A program made the position numbers and the translations under genes. A DNA stretch of 48,357 bases from Ruminobacter amylophilus (GTDB lineage: Bacteria > Pseudomonadota > Gammaproteobacteria > Enterobacterales > Succinivibrionaceae), in NCBI RefSeq assembly GCF_900115655.1, contig NZ_FOXF01000014.1, positions 1 to 48,357 on the forward strand, read 5' to 3'. Shown here piece after piece: positions 7,763 to 17,231 of this stretch (position 1 is its first letter; the number at the start of each line of letters is the position of its first letter). Under the pieces are notes generated by a model that was not told where the DNA came from, did no database searches, and worked only from the letters and a program-made list of their open reading frames with translations.

Positions 7763-9649
7763 ATGTCTAAATCAATTAGTGCCATGACCAAGTGCATAAT
7801 TGTTGCAGTATTGTTGTGCCTGGTCGGTATCGGTATAGCTTTTTACACAACCAGCAGAGAGTGTTCAAACGAACTTGCCAAAACAAAGAACGTTCTCATG
7901 GGTGCTTACGATTGGAGTAACTTTACCTCTGACGTGGGCAACAACGCCATTCCGACTCTGGAGCTAGCTTCTCTCAATGTTTATGTAAGCAACACACAGG
8001 TTTACAATTCAAGCACTGACACTTCCAGCATTTTTGACAAGGTGTTCAAGACCCAGGACGAATTCCAGATCGGCAACACCAGCGTACAGTTCGGTATCGA
8101 TTCAAGCGAAATCTACAACTCTTTCCTCATCAAGGTTGTAACCCTTATCGTGTTAATCGTTATCGCGGCTCTCGTAACAGCTCAGCTGTTCCTCATCGCC
8201 AACTACAAGTACGCAATCTTCATCAAGAACTCAATTCTCAGCAAGAGATATGACGACCTTCCTTTTGAAGATCTTTCACGCGAACTTACCAGAAACGACA
8301 CTCAGAACGAAAAGGAAATCGCTGAAGCCAAGAAGAAGATCGAACATCTCGCCAACGCAGCTGCAATGGATCCTATGACCAACCTCTACAACCGCACCAC
8401 CTTCAACAACGCTTTCGAAGGTCTTTTAGGTAAGGTTGCTTCTAGAGAAAAGTCAATCCTCGGTATCTTCAGAGCATCTGAAATCAACTTCATCAACTCA
8501 GAACGCGGTTACCAGATGGGTGACAAGTACATCCACGACCTCGCTGACATGATCAAGGATTCAATCAAGCGCTTCCCTGGCACCAACGCCTACAGAATTT
8601 CAGGTACCGATATCGCCATCCTTGTTCCAAAGGGAGACGAAAAGGTTATTGAAGCCATCTACGGTGCCCTCAAGCTTCAGGTTAACGAATTCCAGAAGAA
8701 CTACGATCTGACCAACGTATGCTACGGCGGTTTCACCTTCTTCGGTCCTAAGGAACAGAAGGCCGACATCATGTCAAGAGCAGACCTCGCCCTTGCAAGA
8801 GCACAGACCTCCGCATGCAACGGCTACGCCATCCAGACCGAAAACACCGACAACTACTTCCAGGGTGAAATGCACTGGCTGAAGACCATCAGGGAAATCA
8901 TCGATCACCGCAGCATTTCCCTCTACTATCAGCCAATCAAGAGCATGAACATTTCAATCAAGCCTTATGTTGAAATCTATGCTCACTTCACTACCGAAGC
9001 CGGTGAAAAGCTTTCAACCGAAATCGTTCTGGCAGCTGCACAGCGTCATGAACTTCTGGTTAAGCTTGAAGAAATGATTATCGATGCCATCATCTCCAAG
9101 TACCGTCTGATCAACCAGACCGACATGAGATTCGGTATCAACCTTTCATCAAATGCTCTGTTAAGCACTTCATTCCTCCTCTGGCTGGAAAGAACCTTAA
9201 TCCGCAATTCAGACATTGCTGAAGGTCTCGTATTCGAAATCGACGAAGCTCTTCTCGAAAGCAACAACATGGCTGCTGAAAGACTGTTCGGCATCATCCA
9301 CAGAACCGGTGCCTCAACCAGTATCAGCCACTTCGGCAAGGGTCTTGACTCATTCAGACTGTTCAGAGAACTCAAGCCTAACTACATCAAGATCGATCCG
9401 AACATCTGCCAGTCATTCGACAAGGACAACACCGCTCAGCAGTTCGTTCGCATGCTTATCGAAGTTTCTCACCGTCAGGGCTGTGTAATCGTAGCCGAAG
9501 GTATCGAAAGCATTGCTCAGCGTCAGCAGGTTGAAGCTCTGTACGTTGACGCAATCCAGGGTTACATGATTGCAAAACCTCAGGAACTCGAAGACAGAAT
9601 CGAATTAAACTGGGTAACCATTAAGAATAGTGCAGAGTACTCAGCATAA
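7763..9649 (+). CDS. Membrane-anchored degenerate GGDEF-EAL protein, probable c-di-GMP receptor (LapD/CsrD-like layout)
   Basis: The 628-residue protein has TM1 (about 11-30), a short periplasmic domain (31-120), TM2 (121-147), a charged linker, a GGDEF domain (about 195-355) and an EAL domain (about 370-610). The GGDEF signature reads SGTDI (280-284), so cyclase activity is unlikely. In the EAL domain EAL is EIY (404-406) and the catalytic DDFG is SHFG (522-525). The structural elements INLS (459), FEIDE (491), IKID (542), AEGIES (578) and QGYMIAKP (599) survive. This pattern fits a ligand-binding but non-hydrolysing receptor such as LapD, or a scaffold such as CsrD. Which applies is not resolved. 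AAGGAG lies 8 bases before the start. A hairpin and terminator separate it from a second degenerate paralogue. No lapG-type protease gene is nearby. Confidence 0.85.
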   Translation: MSKSISAMTKCIIVAVLLCLVGIGIAFYTTSRECSNELAKTKNVLMGAYDWSNFTSDVGNNAIPTLELASLNVYVSNTQVYNSSTDTSSIFDKVFKTQDEFQIGNTSVQFGIDSSEIYNSFLIKVVTLIVLIVIAALVTAQLFLIANYKYAIFIKNSILSKRYDDLPFEDLSRELTRNDTQNEKEIAEAKKKIEHLANAAAMDPMTNLYNRTTFNNAFEGLLGKVASREKSILGIFRASEINFINSERGYQMGDKYIHDLADMIKDSIKRFPGTNAYRISGTDIAILVPKGDEKVIEAIYGALKLQVNEFQKNYDLTNVCYGGFTFFGPKEQKADIMSRADLALARAQTSACNGYAIQTENTDNYFQGEMHWLKTIREIIDHRSISLYYQPIKSMNISIKPYVEIYAHFTTEAGEKLSTEIVLAAAQRHELLVKLEEMIIDAIISKYRLINQTDMRFGINLSSNALLSTSFLLWLERTLIRNSDIAEGLVFEIDEALLESNNMAAERLFGIIHRTGASTSISHFGKGLDSFRLFRELKPNYIKIDPNICQSFDKDNTAQQFVRMLIEVSHRQGCVIVAEGIESIAQRQQVEALYVDAIQGYMIAKPQELEDRIELNWVTIKNSAEYSA

Positions 9650-9664
9650 TTTAATACAGAACAG

Positions 9665-9705
9665 GGCAACATATACAATATTGTGATATTGTAGTAGATG
9701 TTGCC
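9665..9705 (+). other. Two-tier RNA hairpin downstream of the first GGDEF-EAL gene
   Basis: Outer stem GGCAACAT (9665-9672) with ATGTTGCC (9698-9705) encloses inner stem TACAATAT (9674-9681) with ATATTGTA (9686-9693) around a four-base loop. There is no T-run, so it is not itself a terminator. It sits between the stop codon and the true terminator and may protect the 3' end or be a processing site. Confidence 0.6.
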
Positions 9706-9723
9706 GAGGATTTGATTTATACG

Positions 9724-9752
9724 AAAGACCCGGTAAGACCGGGTCTTTTTTT
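9724..9752 (+). terminator. Intrinsic terminator after the first GGDEF-EAL gene
   Basis: AAAGACCCGGT (9724-9734), loop AAG, and ACCGGGTCTTT (9738-9748) run into seven T (9746-9752). This is a strong terminator, implying that the second receptor gene has its own promoter or depends on readthrough. Confidence 0.92.
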
Positions 9753-9792
9753 ATCCCCTCAGTCTGTGGCTAAACATCGTTAGAGATATCTT

Positions 9793-12165
9793 ATGCGCTA
9801 TATAAATCTTCCATTTTCACGTCAGTTCATTATAGGCGTAGTTCTTTATCTGGTATGTATTGTTCTGGCCGTATATCTTGCCTATTACGGAACCAACAGG
9901 GTTAATACTTCCCATGCGGAAAGCATGATCACCGCTCAGAGCGCCACCATCTACGACTTCATGGAAAGCAAGTCCCATGAAGACATCATCTCTTTCATTC
10001 AGGTGCTGGACAGCAACCCGGTAGCCTCCACCGTTCCGTCAAACATTTCCTACATAGAATGGATTTCAGACGACAAGGGAAAGGGACCGGTCAGCAGAAC
10101 ACCAAACAATTCCACCATCAAGCCTCATATTCTCGAAAACTTCAAGGAACAGATCCGTCTGCTTGAGGGAAATGGCAACAGGGGCTCAAGTCTCACCCAG
10201 TACATGTGCGACCATGAATGCTATATTCTCGAATACAGCTCCTATCAGATTAACAACCTTTCAGGCAAGGCCATCGTGGCCCTCAAGCTCCAGTCAATCT
10301 CCGAGCTTCTCGAAAACCTGAACAACCGCCCTACCATCATGCTTTACGGCATCTCCGAACAGGACAATCTCCTGTGGCTTGATCAGAACGTAACCAAGCT
10401 GAGCTGGGGCAACTTCATCGAACCGAACAAGAGAAACCGCATTCTCAACACCATAGCCAAGTACAGATATTCTCTCAACGGCAAGACCACCTACAGACAG
10501 CTGCTTGACGCCATCTGTGAGGATCAGCAGTTCGGAAACTACGTGATTACTCCTATAAGCTTCAATCATCAGCTTATCGGCTACACCGTAACCTTCCTGC
10601 CTAAGATTACCCTCGGACACGCCTTCAAGACCGGCGTTCTGGAAAATCTCACCATTACCGGCGTGCTGACCATTCTGGCCGTGGTTATCCTCTGTCACTA
10701 CATATTCAACCTCATCCGTCTGGAAAGCTTCTTCATCAGAAACAGACTGCGCATCAACAAGTACGCCAAGTCAAAGAACGCCCGCAGCTCCGATGAGGTA
10801 TTCGCACTCCTCGGGCATCTGGATTCGGCTCTCAACTCCAATGAAGAGCAGACCCGCCAGATTGAATCCCTGCAGAACAAGCTGGAGTTCTATTCCAACT
10901 ACGATCCGCAGACCAGTCTGCCTAACCAGAAGTGGATTCTTGAGCAGATTGCCCATCTGCAGACCGAACGCAAGGTTAACAGCGCCATAGAGCTCTTTGC
11001 CGTGGAATTCTGTCCGGTTCTGCCTCAGGAATTCTACGATGACGAGAAGATCTGTCACCGTATCTCCACCGTGATGCTGAACATCATCAGGGAAAAGGAC
11101 TACCTGGCCTTCTATGAGCCTACCGTCTACTATCTCCTCACCACCAGCATCAAGAACAAGACCGAAATGGACGAACTGCTCAACAGATTCCGCAGGGAAC
11201 TGGCTGAACAGGTCAACGGCGGCAATGAAATCCGCATCAGCGCCGGTATCGTGCAGGTACTGAGTAATTCCATCAGCCCTGCCGTTATCATGAAGCAGAC
11301 CCACATTGCCTATCAGCACAGCTGTCAGCTTGAGGTGAACGACAGCTATGCCGTATACAACGACTCCATGAACACTCAGACCTCCAGCATCGACACCGCC
11401 TTCGCCAACAGGCTCAAGCACGCGAGAATGAAGGGAGATCTGATTATCCGTTACGATCAGGTAATGAACGTGTCCACCAAGACCATCGTAAGTCTCATCG
11501 CCAGAAACTACTGGTTCCAGGAAGGCACCACCTACAATCTGGATGACTTCACCGATCAGATCATCAGCGCCGGTCTCAATACCGAAAACTGCTACTGGAA
11601 GGTGGAAAACGCCCTCCACGACCTGTCAGAGCTTGATCAGGACACCAACCACAACATCGGCATCATCATTCCGCTCAACTACGGTCAGCTTCTTGACAGC
11701 GACCTGCCGAGCTTCCTTGACATGGTAACAGTCAAGTACCGCATCATGCCGAACAGAATCACCTTCGCCCTGACCGAGAACGCCATCAGCAACGATATAA
11801 CCAACTGTCTCACCGCCATCCAGAAGCTGAGCTCAGCCGGTTATCACTTCACTCTGCAGAACTACAACATGGGTATGATGGACATGGACTTCATCAGGGA
11901 ACACGGCTTCGCCTCCGCCATGCTCAGCGGTTCACTCACCAAGCGTGTGCTTACCAGTGAATATGACCGCTACATGCTGAGCCAGCTGGTGAAGAAGTGG
12001 AATGAGAACATTGAACCTGTCATCATCCTGCAGGACGTTGACAGCATGATTACCATGGAAACCTTCAAGGAACTCGGCGTAAACCTCATGTCGGGTTCGC
12101 TCTTCCCGTGCACTCAGGACCTGAGTGCCGTCAAGGCCTTCGTCAACCGTGAGGATTCAATCTAA
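9793..12165 (+). CDS. Membrane protein with fully degenerate GGDEF and EAL domains and a large periplasmic sensor region
   Basis: The 790-residue protein has TM1 (about 11-31), a periplasmic region of about 250 residues (32-281), TM2 (282-305), a helical linker, a GGDEF-like domain (about 361-525) and an EAL-like domain (about 535-785). The cyclase signature is absent: EPTVYY (442-447) occupies its place, though DPQTSLPNQ (371-379) recalls the domain start. EAL is replaced near RNYWF (571-575), DDFG by QNYNMG (689-694) and QGY..KP by MSGSLFPC (766-773). No catalytic acid set remains, so it should neither make nor break c-di-GMP. It may bind a ligand, a protein or RNA, or signal through the paralogue upstream. 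The ribosome site is weak. A bidirectional terminator follows. The family call rests on overall layout and positional motif matching. Confidence 0.78.
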   Translation: MRYINLPFSRQFIIGVVLYLVCIVLAVYLAYYGTNRVNTSHAESMITAQSATIYDFMESKSHEDIISFIQVLDSNPVASTVPSNISYIEWISDDKGKGPVSRTPNNSTIKPHILENFKEQIRLLEGNGNRGSSLTQYMCDHECYILEYSSYQINNLSGKAIVALKLQSISELLENLNNRPTIMLYGISEQDNLLWLDQNVTKLSWGNFIEPNKRNRILNTIAKYRYSLNGKTTYRQLLDAICEDQQFGNYVITPISFNHQLIGYTVTFLPKITLGHAFKTGVLENLTITGVLTILAVVILCHYIFNLIRLESFFIRNRLRINKYAKSKNARSSDEVFALLGHLDSALNSNEEQTRQIESLQNKLEFYSNYDPQTSLPNQKWILEQIAHLQTERKVNSAIELFAVEFCPVLPQEFYDDEKICHRISTVMLNIIREKDYLAFYEPTVYYLLTTSIKNKTEMDELLNRFRRELAEQVNGGNEIRISAGIVQVLSNSISPAVIMKQTHIAYQHSCQLEVNDSYAVYNDSMNTQTSSIDTAFANRLKHARMKGDLIIRYDQVMNVSTKTIVSLIARNYWFQEGTTYNLDDFTDQIISAGLNTENCYWKVENALHDLSELDQDTNHNIGIIIPLNYGQLLDSDLPSFLDMVTVKYRIMPNRITFALTENAISNDITNCLTAIQKLSSAGYHFTLQNYNMGMMDMDFIREHGFASAMLSGSLTKRVLTSEYDRYMLSQLVKKWNENIEPVIILQDVDSMITMETFKELGVNLMSGSLFPCTQDLSAVKAFVNREDSI

Positions 12166-12235
12166 AGATGTTTTACAGCATGCATCCTTCCGGTCGCGCC
12201 GGAGTGCCGGGGCTTAAAACCTGAAACAAAAAAAT

Positions 12236-12268
12236 AAAAAGATTTGGCGGAACCGCCAAATCTTTTTT
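12236..12268. terminator. Bidirectional terminator between the second receptor gene and serC
   Basis: GATTTGGCGG (12241-12250) pairs with CCGCCAAATC (12253-12262), flanked by an A-run on the left and a T-run on the right. It can terminate the converging transcripts from both sides. Confidence 0.92.
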
Positions 12269-12345
12269 CTTTCTTTTTTTATTAATAATGCAGTTTTTTA
12301 TGTGCTTTACGGCAGACCGCGTCAACCGCGGTCATTGCCTTTGAA

Positions 12346-13431
12346 TTACTTATGAGCCTTTTCAAACTTTTCCATAAAGGAAACGAGAGCCTTCACACCT
12401 TCAAGCGGCATTGCGTTGTAGAGACTTGCTCTCATACCGCCGAGTACACGGTGTCCCTTAAGGGAAATGAGGTTGTTTGCCTTGGCTTCAGCGATGAACT
12501 GCTGATCAAGACTGCTGTCCTTAAGGAAGAAAGGAATGTTCATGCGTGAACGTGCACTTACGGCCACGTTGTTGCTGTAGAAATCTGAACTGTCGATGAA
12601 ACCGTAGAGAAGTTCAGACTTTTCCTTATTCATGGCTTCCATGGCTTCAACACCGCCGATGCTCTTTAACCACGCAAATACCTTGCCTGCGAAGTACCAT
12701 GCGAATGTGTTTGGAGTGTTCAGCATTGAATCGTGGTCGGCGGTTACCTTGTAGTCCCAGATTGCAGGAGTGATTGACTGGGCGTGACCGATAAGATCTT
12801 CTCTTACGATTACGATGGTAATGCCTGAAGGTCCGATGTTCTTCTGAGCACCGCCGTAAAGCATGCCGTACCTGCTTACGTCCATGCGGCGTGAAAGGAT
12901 GCATGAAGAGATGTCCGCAACCAGAGGAACGTCACCGGTTTCAGGAGCATCAAAGATTTCGATACCGTGAATGGTTTCGTTCATGCACATGTGAACATAA
13001 GCGGCATCCTTCTTTAAAGGAAGATCCTTAAGCTTGAGTTCAACCTTGCCGTCCGCATTGACGAAGTCACCTCTCATGGAGTTAACGTGAGTGTACTTCA
13101 CTGCTTCTTCAGCGGCATAGCCTGACCATGCGCCGGTAACAATGTAGTCTGCACTGCCTTCAGCGGTTCCCAGATTCATAGGAAGGTTGGCGAACACGCC
13201 TCTGCCGCCGCCGTGCATGAACAGTACCTTGTAATTGTCAGGAATATTCATGAGATCGCGAAGATCTGCGGCTGCCTTTTCGGCGATAGCCAGATAATCC
13301 TTGGAACGGTGAGAAATTTCAATTACACCGGCTCCGATTCCGTTGAAATCCAAAAACTCCTTCTGAACTTCCTTCATTACTGCTTCAGGAAGCATGGAAG
13401 GACCGGCAGAAAAATTGTATACCTTACTCAT
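12346..13431 (-). CDS. serC: Phosphoserine aminotransferase
   Basis: SerC is a PLP enzyme that converts 3-phosphohydroxypyruvate and glutamate to phosphoserine and 2-oxoglutarate, the second step of serine synthesis; it also acts in pyridoxine biosynthesis. The 361 residues match the family length. Visible landmarks are NFSAGPSMLP at the start, HGGGRG (73-78), NETIHG, the PLP-binding Asp in VADISS (D173), the Schiff-base lysine in GGAQKNIGPSG (K197), NTPNTF and the closing GGMRASLYNAMP. Enteric enzymes have Gln where this one has Val after HGGGRG. The gene converges on the second receptor gene and shares its terminator. gyrA lies upstream on the same strand but ends at its own terminator, and serC has its own promoter. 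Confidence 0.96.
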   Translation of the reverse strand: MSKVYNFSAGPSMLPEAVMKEVQKEFLDFNGIGAGVIEISHRSKDYLAIAEKAAADLRDLMNIPDNYKVLFMHGGGRGVFANLPMNLGTAEGSADYIVTGAWSGYAAEEAVKYTHVNSMRGDFVNADGKVELKLKDLPLKKDAAYVHMCMNETIHGIEIFDAPETGDVPLVADISSCILSRRMDVSRYGMLYGGAQKNIGPSGITIVIVREDLIGHAQSITPAIWDYKVTADHDSMLNTPNTFAWYFAGKVFAWLKSIGGVEAMEAMNKEKSELLYGFIDSSDFYSNNVAVSARSRMNIPFFLKDSSLDQQFIAEAKANNLISLKGHRVLGGMRASLYNAMPLEGVKALVSFMEKFEKAHK

Positions 13432-13494
13432 AATGAGACACCCTGTTCTACTTTGAATCTTTACTCAAAAATATTTAAATAAACGACTTAGAGC

Positions 13495-13524
13495 ATTATA
13501 CAGAAAAATAACGCGGTAAGACAA
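13495..13524 (-). promoter_or_regulatory. Promoter of serC
   Basis: On the minus strand TTGTCT (13519-13524), an 18-base spacer and a perfect TATAAT (13495-13500) precede serC, giving a leader of roughly 55-60 nt. Confidence 0.65.
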
Positions 13525-13620
13525 AAATATCACATAAATGGCAATATTTTCCGGATTGAAAAAAACGCCCTTTCCGTAAAAACCGAAACCGCTCCTTCAG
13601 TCCTCCGCTCCGCTCTCAGC

Positions 13621-13661
13621 CGTAAAAAGAAAAGAGGAGAAAAAACTGCGTTTTTCTCCTC
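13621..13661 (-). terminator. Terminator of gyrA
   Basis: An 11-bp stem, GAGGAGAAAAA (13634-13644) with TTTTTCTCCTC (13651-13661), is followed on the minus strand by TTTTCTTTTT. It separates gyrA from the serC promoter. Confidence 0.75.
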
Positions 13662-13712
13662 CTGAATCTTTCGGTTAAAGACCTGCATCAGCAGGCCTTT
13701 TCATCACCGCGA

Positions 13713-16568
13713 CTAGATGTCGGCATCATCGTCGGCAGGATTTGCGGCTGCACCCGGAACGTCTGCAGACAGATCGTCGGCCGCGTTTTCCGCATCGGCC
13801 GCCCCGGCTGAGCCTTCGGCATCCGGAGCTTCAGCTTCGTTCTGCTCTTCATCGTCGGTCTTTACCACGCGCTGTACGGATACAAGCTTGAGGCCTTCAT
13901 CAAGACGAATCAGACGCACACCCTGACCGTAACGGGAAATTACGCTCACTTCGTCCACGCGGGTACGAACCAGAATACCGGCATTGTTAATCAGAATGAT
14001 TTCATCACCGTCGGTAACCTGTACCGCACCGATTACGCGGCCGTTGCGGTCTTCACCCTTGATGGCGATAACACCCTTGGCGTTACGGCGTCTTAACGGG
14101 AAGTCTGCAACCGGACTGCGCTTGCCGAAGCCGTTTTCGGTGGCAATCAGCACGTATGGAAGAGTTGCGTCAACAACCATCATGGAGACAACCTGATGGC
14201 CCTTGGCAAGGTTCATGCCTCTCACACCGCGTGACACACGGCCTGAGGCTCTTACGCCGCCCTTGTAGTTAGGGCCGATGACCAGAGCATCGTCTTCTGA
14301 ACCTTCAGCATCGTTTTCAACGTCTGCGCTTACGTCGGCAGCTTCTTCAGCCACATCTGCTCCTTCCTCGTTTTCACTTTCAGCGTCAACGGTAGCGTCG
14401 GCGGTAGGAGTGAGAGGAGAGTATTCGTTGAAGAGACATGCACGTCCGTCAGAGCTGAACAGACCGATTACGTCGCTGCCTGAGGTAAGAGCCACGTTAA
14501 CCAGACTTACGCCTTCGTCAAGCTTGATGGCGCGCAGGCCCTGGGCGTTAACGTTCTTGTATGCGCTCAGCTTGGTCTTCTTCACGTAACCGTTGGAGGT
14601 CGCGAAGAACAGGAACTTGTTTTCCTCGAAGCTGTTTACAGGCACGATGGTCTGAATTGATTCGTTTTCGTCAAGTCTCAGCATGTTTACAATCGGACGG
14701 CCCTTTGAATTTGAAGAGGCTTCCGGCAGATCGTATACGTTGATGGAGAACACCTTGCCGCGTGAGGTAAAGCACAGCACGGTATCGTGGGTGTTAACCA
14801 CATACATGCTGTCGATTACGTCCTCATCCTTAACCAGGGTGGCACGACGGCCGCGGCCGCCACGCTTCTGGGCTTCGTATTCGGAAAGAGGCTGATACTT
14901 GATGTAGCCTGCATGAGACAGTGTGATAACCGCAGATACAGGGTCAACCAGATCCTTCTTGGTGATTTCGGCGGTATTGGTTTCAATAACGCTTCTTCTG
15001 GCGTCACCGTAGGTGTTACGGATTTCTTCAAGCTCTTCGATAATGATGTTGCGGAGAAGCTCTTCGGAACCGAGAATTTCAAGATAGTACTTGATGCTGG
15101 CGGTGAGTTCGCCGTATTCCTCACTGATCTTGCTGCGTTCAAGATTGGTCAGACGGTGCAGAGGCATATCCAGAATTGCAGTGGTCTGAGGATCGGAGAA
15201 GTAATAGAAGCCGTCACGGATACCGAATGCGGCATCAATGTATTCAGGCTTGCAGAGTTCCCTGCCGCTGGCGTCAACCTGAATGAGCGATGAGAGATCA
15301 CCGTACTTCCAAGGATGAGCCATCAGAGCCTCGTGGGCGGCCTGTCTGTTGGCACTGCTTCTGATGATGTTGATGATTTCATCGATATTGCTCAGGGCGA
15401 CAAGGAGAGCTTCCAATCTGTGCGCTCTTTCACGGGCAACCTTCAGATCGTATACGGTACGTCTGGTTACCACTTCCTTTCTGTGCTTGATGAAGTATTC
15501 GATAATCTGCTTGAGGTTGAGTACTTCAGGACGGTTGTTTACCAGAGCCAGCATGTTGATCGGGAAGGAGATCTGCATTCTGGTCTGCTGGAACAGCTTG
15601 TTCAGCACGATTTCAGGAGATTCGTTCTGACGCAGGAAGATTTCAATGTGAACGTTCTTGGTTGAACCGTTGTTCACGCGGGTGATACCTTCAATGGTAC
15701 GATCGCGGATGCATTCGGAAATCTTCTTTTCGATTTCAGCAGGACCTACGCCGTAAGGAAGTTCGGTTACCACAATCTTCTGTCTGCCGTTGCCGTCATC
15801 GTCGATGGAGGTCTTGGCGCGGATGATTGCCTTGCCGTTACCGGTACGGTAGGCTCTCTTGATTTCGTTCTGACCGTAAATGATGCCGCCGCCTGGGAAG
15901 TCAGGTGCGGGAATGTACTGCATCAGATCGTCAACGGTGAGTTCCGGATTGCGCATCAGTGCCACGGTGGCGTTGACTACTTCGGTCAGATTGTGGGTCG
16001 GAATGTTGGTGGCCATACCTACCGCGATACCTGAGGTACCGTTAATCAGCAGGTTAGGCAGCTTGTTAGGCATTACTACGGGAATTTCTTCACTGTTGTC
16101 GTAGTTAGGAACCGTATCAACGGTTTCCTTTTCAAGATCCGCAACCATTTCACCGCAGATCTTTGACATTCTGACTTCGGTATAACGCATTGCCGCAGGC
16201 TTGTAACCGTCGGCGTCACCGAAGTTGCCATGACCGTCAACCAGAGGGTAACGGAGAGAGAAATCCTGAGCCATACGTACGATGGTGTCATACACGGAGG
16301 TATCACCATGAGGATGGTACTTACCGATTACGTCACCAACCACACGGGCTGATTTCAGATGCTTGGTATTGTAGAAGTTTCTCAGCTTGTACATGGAATA
16401 CAGACTGCGGCGGTGCACAGGCTTCAGACCGTCTCTCACGTCCGGAAGAGCACGATCCACAATTACACTCATTGCGTAATTGATAAATGAAGTCTGAAGC
16501 TGCTCAGTAATCTTCACCGGACGAACGTTTTCCGGCAGAGTATCCCTGGAGGTTGTATTGTCACTCAT
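13713..16568 (-). CDS. gyrA: DNA gyrase subunit A, with an acidic insertion in the C-terminal domain
   Basis: GyrA is the DNA-cleaving subunit of gyrase, which adds negative supercoils together with GyrB. The 951 residues exceed E. coli GyrA (875). The breakage-reunion domain is intact: catalytic Tyr in AAMRYTEVR (Y129), the quinolone-region sequence [10 protein letters not shown] (T90 and D94, at E. coli positions 83 and 87), and [15 protein letters not shown]. The wrapping domain has the GyrA box as QKRGGRG. Two additions explain the length: an acidic insertion (about residues 722-766, nt 14271-14405) between blades of the beta-pinwheel, and an Asp/Ala/Glu-rich tail (about 905-951). The distinction from ParC rests on the GyrA box and length. 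gyrB is not in the window. Confidence 0.97.
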   Translation of the reverse strand: MSDNTTSRDTLPENVRPVKITEQLQTSFINYAMSVIVDRALPDVRDGLKPVHRRSLYSMYKLRNFYNTKHLKSARVVGDVIGKYHPHGDTSVYDTIVRMAQDFSLRYPLVDGHGNFGDADGYKPAAMRYTEVRMSKICGEMVADLEKETVDTVPNYDNSEEIPVVMPNKLPNLLINGTSGIAVGMATNIPTHNLTEVVNATVALMRNPELTVDDLMQYIPAPDFPGGGIIYGQNEIKRAYRTGNGKAIIRAKTSIDDDGNGRQKIVVTELPYGVGPAEIEKKISECIRDRTIEGITRVNNGSTKNVHIEIFLRQNESPEIVLNKLFQQTRMQISFPINMLALVNNRPEVLNLKQIIEYFIKHRKEVVTRRTVYDLKVARERAHRLEALLVALSNIDEIINIIRSSANRQAAHEALMAHPWKYGDLSSLIQVDASGRELCKPEYIDAAFGIRDGFYYFSDPQTTAILDMPLHRLTNLERSKISEEYGELTASIKYYLEILGSEELLRNIIIEELEEIRNTYGDARRSVIETNTAEITKKDLVDPVSAVITLSHAGYIKYQPLSEYEAQKRGGRGRRATLVKDEDVIDSMYVVNTHDTVLCFTSRGKVFSINVYDLPEASSNSKGRPIVNMLRLDENESIQTIVPVNSFEENKFLFFATSNGYVKKTKLSAYKNVNAQGLRAIKLDEGVSLVNVALTSGSDVIGLFSSDGRACLFNEYSPLTPTADATVDAESENEEGADVAEEAADVSADVENDAEGSEDDALVIGPNYKGGVRASGRVSRGVRGMNLAKGHQVVSMMVVDATLPYVLIATENGFGKRSPVADFPLRRRNAKGVIAIKGEDRNGRVIGAVQVTDGDEIILINNAGILVRTRVDEVSVISRYGQGVRLIRLDEGLKLVSVQRVVKTDDEEQNEAEAPDAEGSAGAADAENAADDLSADVPGAAANPADDDADI

Positions 16569-16607
16569 CTCATTTACTCGTTAATAAATAATAAAAATTT
16601 GCGTGCC

Positions 16608-16616
16608 ATTGTACCA
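16608..16616 (-). promoter_or_regulatory. Extended -10 promoter of gyrA
   Basis: On the minus strand TGG precedes TACAAT (16608-16613), an extended -10 element. The -35 position is poor (TTAAGG). The leader would be about 30-35 nt. No other gyrA promoter candidate was evident. Confidence 0.5.
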
Positions 16617-17032
16617 TAAAACCGCAAAAACCTTAAGATATTCATGAAGCTGATGTGCCGATTACCGCACTGATTCAAATAAACAGAGGATTTATTCCGC
16701 TGACTGTTCACATAGTAATCAGCATCACCGGATTACGGCTGTATAACCTGAATAAAAACTCTCGGGAGACTATCATTCCGTCGTTAAAATCCTGAACCGC
16801 CCGTTATGCATCCGGGCAGGAAAAAAATCTCCGTCAGGATATCTGAAAGGCATGAAATCCTTACAGGAATCACCGCGGCCCCGGCGACCCGGGAAAAACG
16901 GGCTTTTTCCTTTATTCACAATGCCTGAGGCCCGTTCAGAGCCGCCGTTTTTTCCCGGAAGCCGCGTGATTCTCAAAGGATGCAGACTGTTTCAGGCGAA
17001 AACAGGATCCCTCTCAGGATTTTGACAATATT

Positions 17033-17062
17033 TTGAAAAAACGAAAACAACTCGTATATAAT
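17033..17062 (+). promoter_or_regulatory. Promoter of rdgC
   Basis: TTGAAA (17033-17038), an 18-base spacer and a perfect TATAAT (17057-17062) give a start near 17069 and a leader of about 160 nt. A TTGACA at 17022-17027 is too far from this -10 to pair with it. Confidence 0.65.
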
Positions 17063-17068
17063 TATACG

Positions 17069-17231
17069 GATTTTCTAATTCTGACAACTTGATGGAAAAC
17101 GGCGCCTTTTCCCTGCATGTCAGGGGGATGCCTGCAGAACGGATTTCTCCGCAGCCCCCGCCGCACGGGGTTTCAGCTTAAGCGCGCGGAACCATCCGGT
17201 AAAGTTGTCTCACAGCTTAAAGGAATTAAAC
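17069..17231 (+). promoter_or_regulatory. Long hairpin-rich 5' leader of rdgC
   Basis: Three short hairpins can be drawn: CCCTG/CAGGG (17111-17125), a CTGC-AGAA stem with a two-base bulge (about 17132-17154), and CCCCG/CGGGG (17156-17170). The ribosome site AAAGGA is at 17219-17224. The length is unusual for a housekeeping gene; function is unknown. Confidence 0.4.

Larger units (their letters stand above)
16569..17231. other. Divergent intergenic region gyrA / rdgC (663 bp)
   Basis: The left end holds the gyrA promoter and the right end the rdgC promoter and leader. The middle, about 16650-17020, contains no frame with recognisable protein features and no clear hairpin-T terminator; I see nothing assignable there. 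Confidence 0.5.

Noticed and set aside
7763..9649. Active diguanylate cyclase or phosphodiesterase
   Set aside because: Both GGDEF and EAL catalytic residues are substituted.
10771..11619. 282-codon open frame antisense to the second GGDEF-EAL gene
   Set aside because: It mirrors the codon bias of the real gene, has no ribosome site and no family features.
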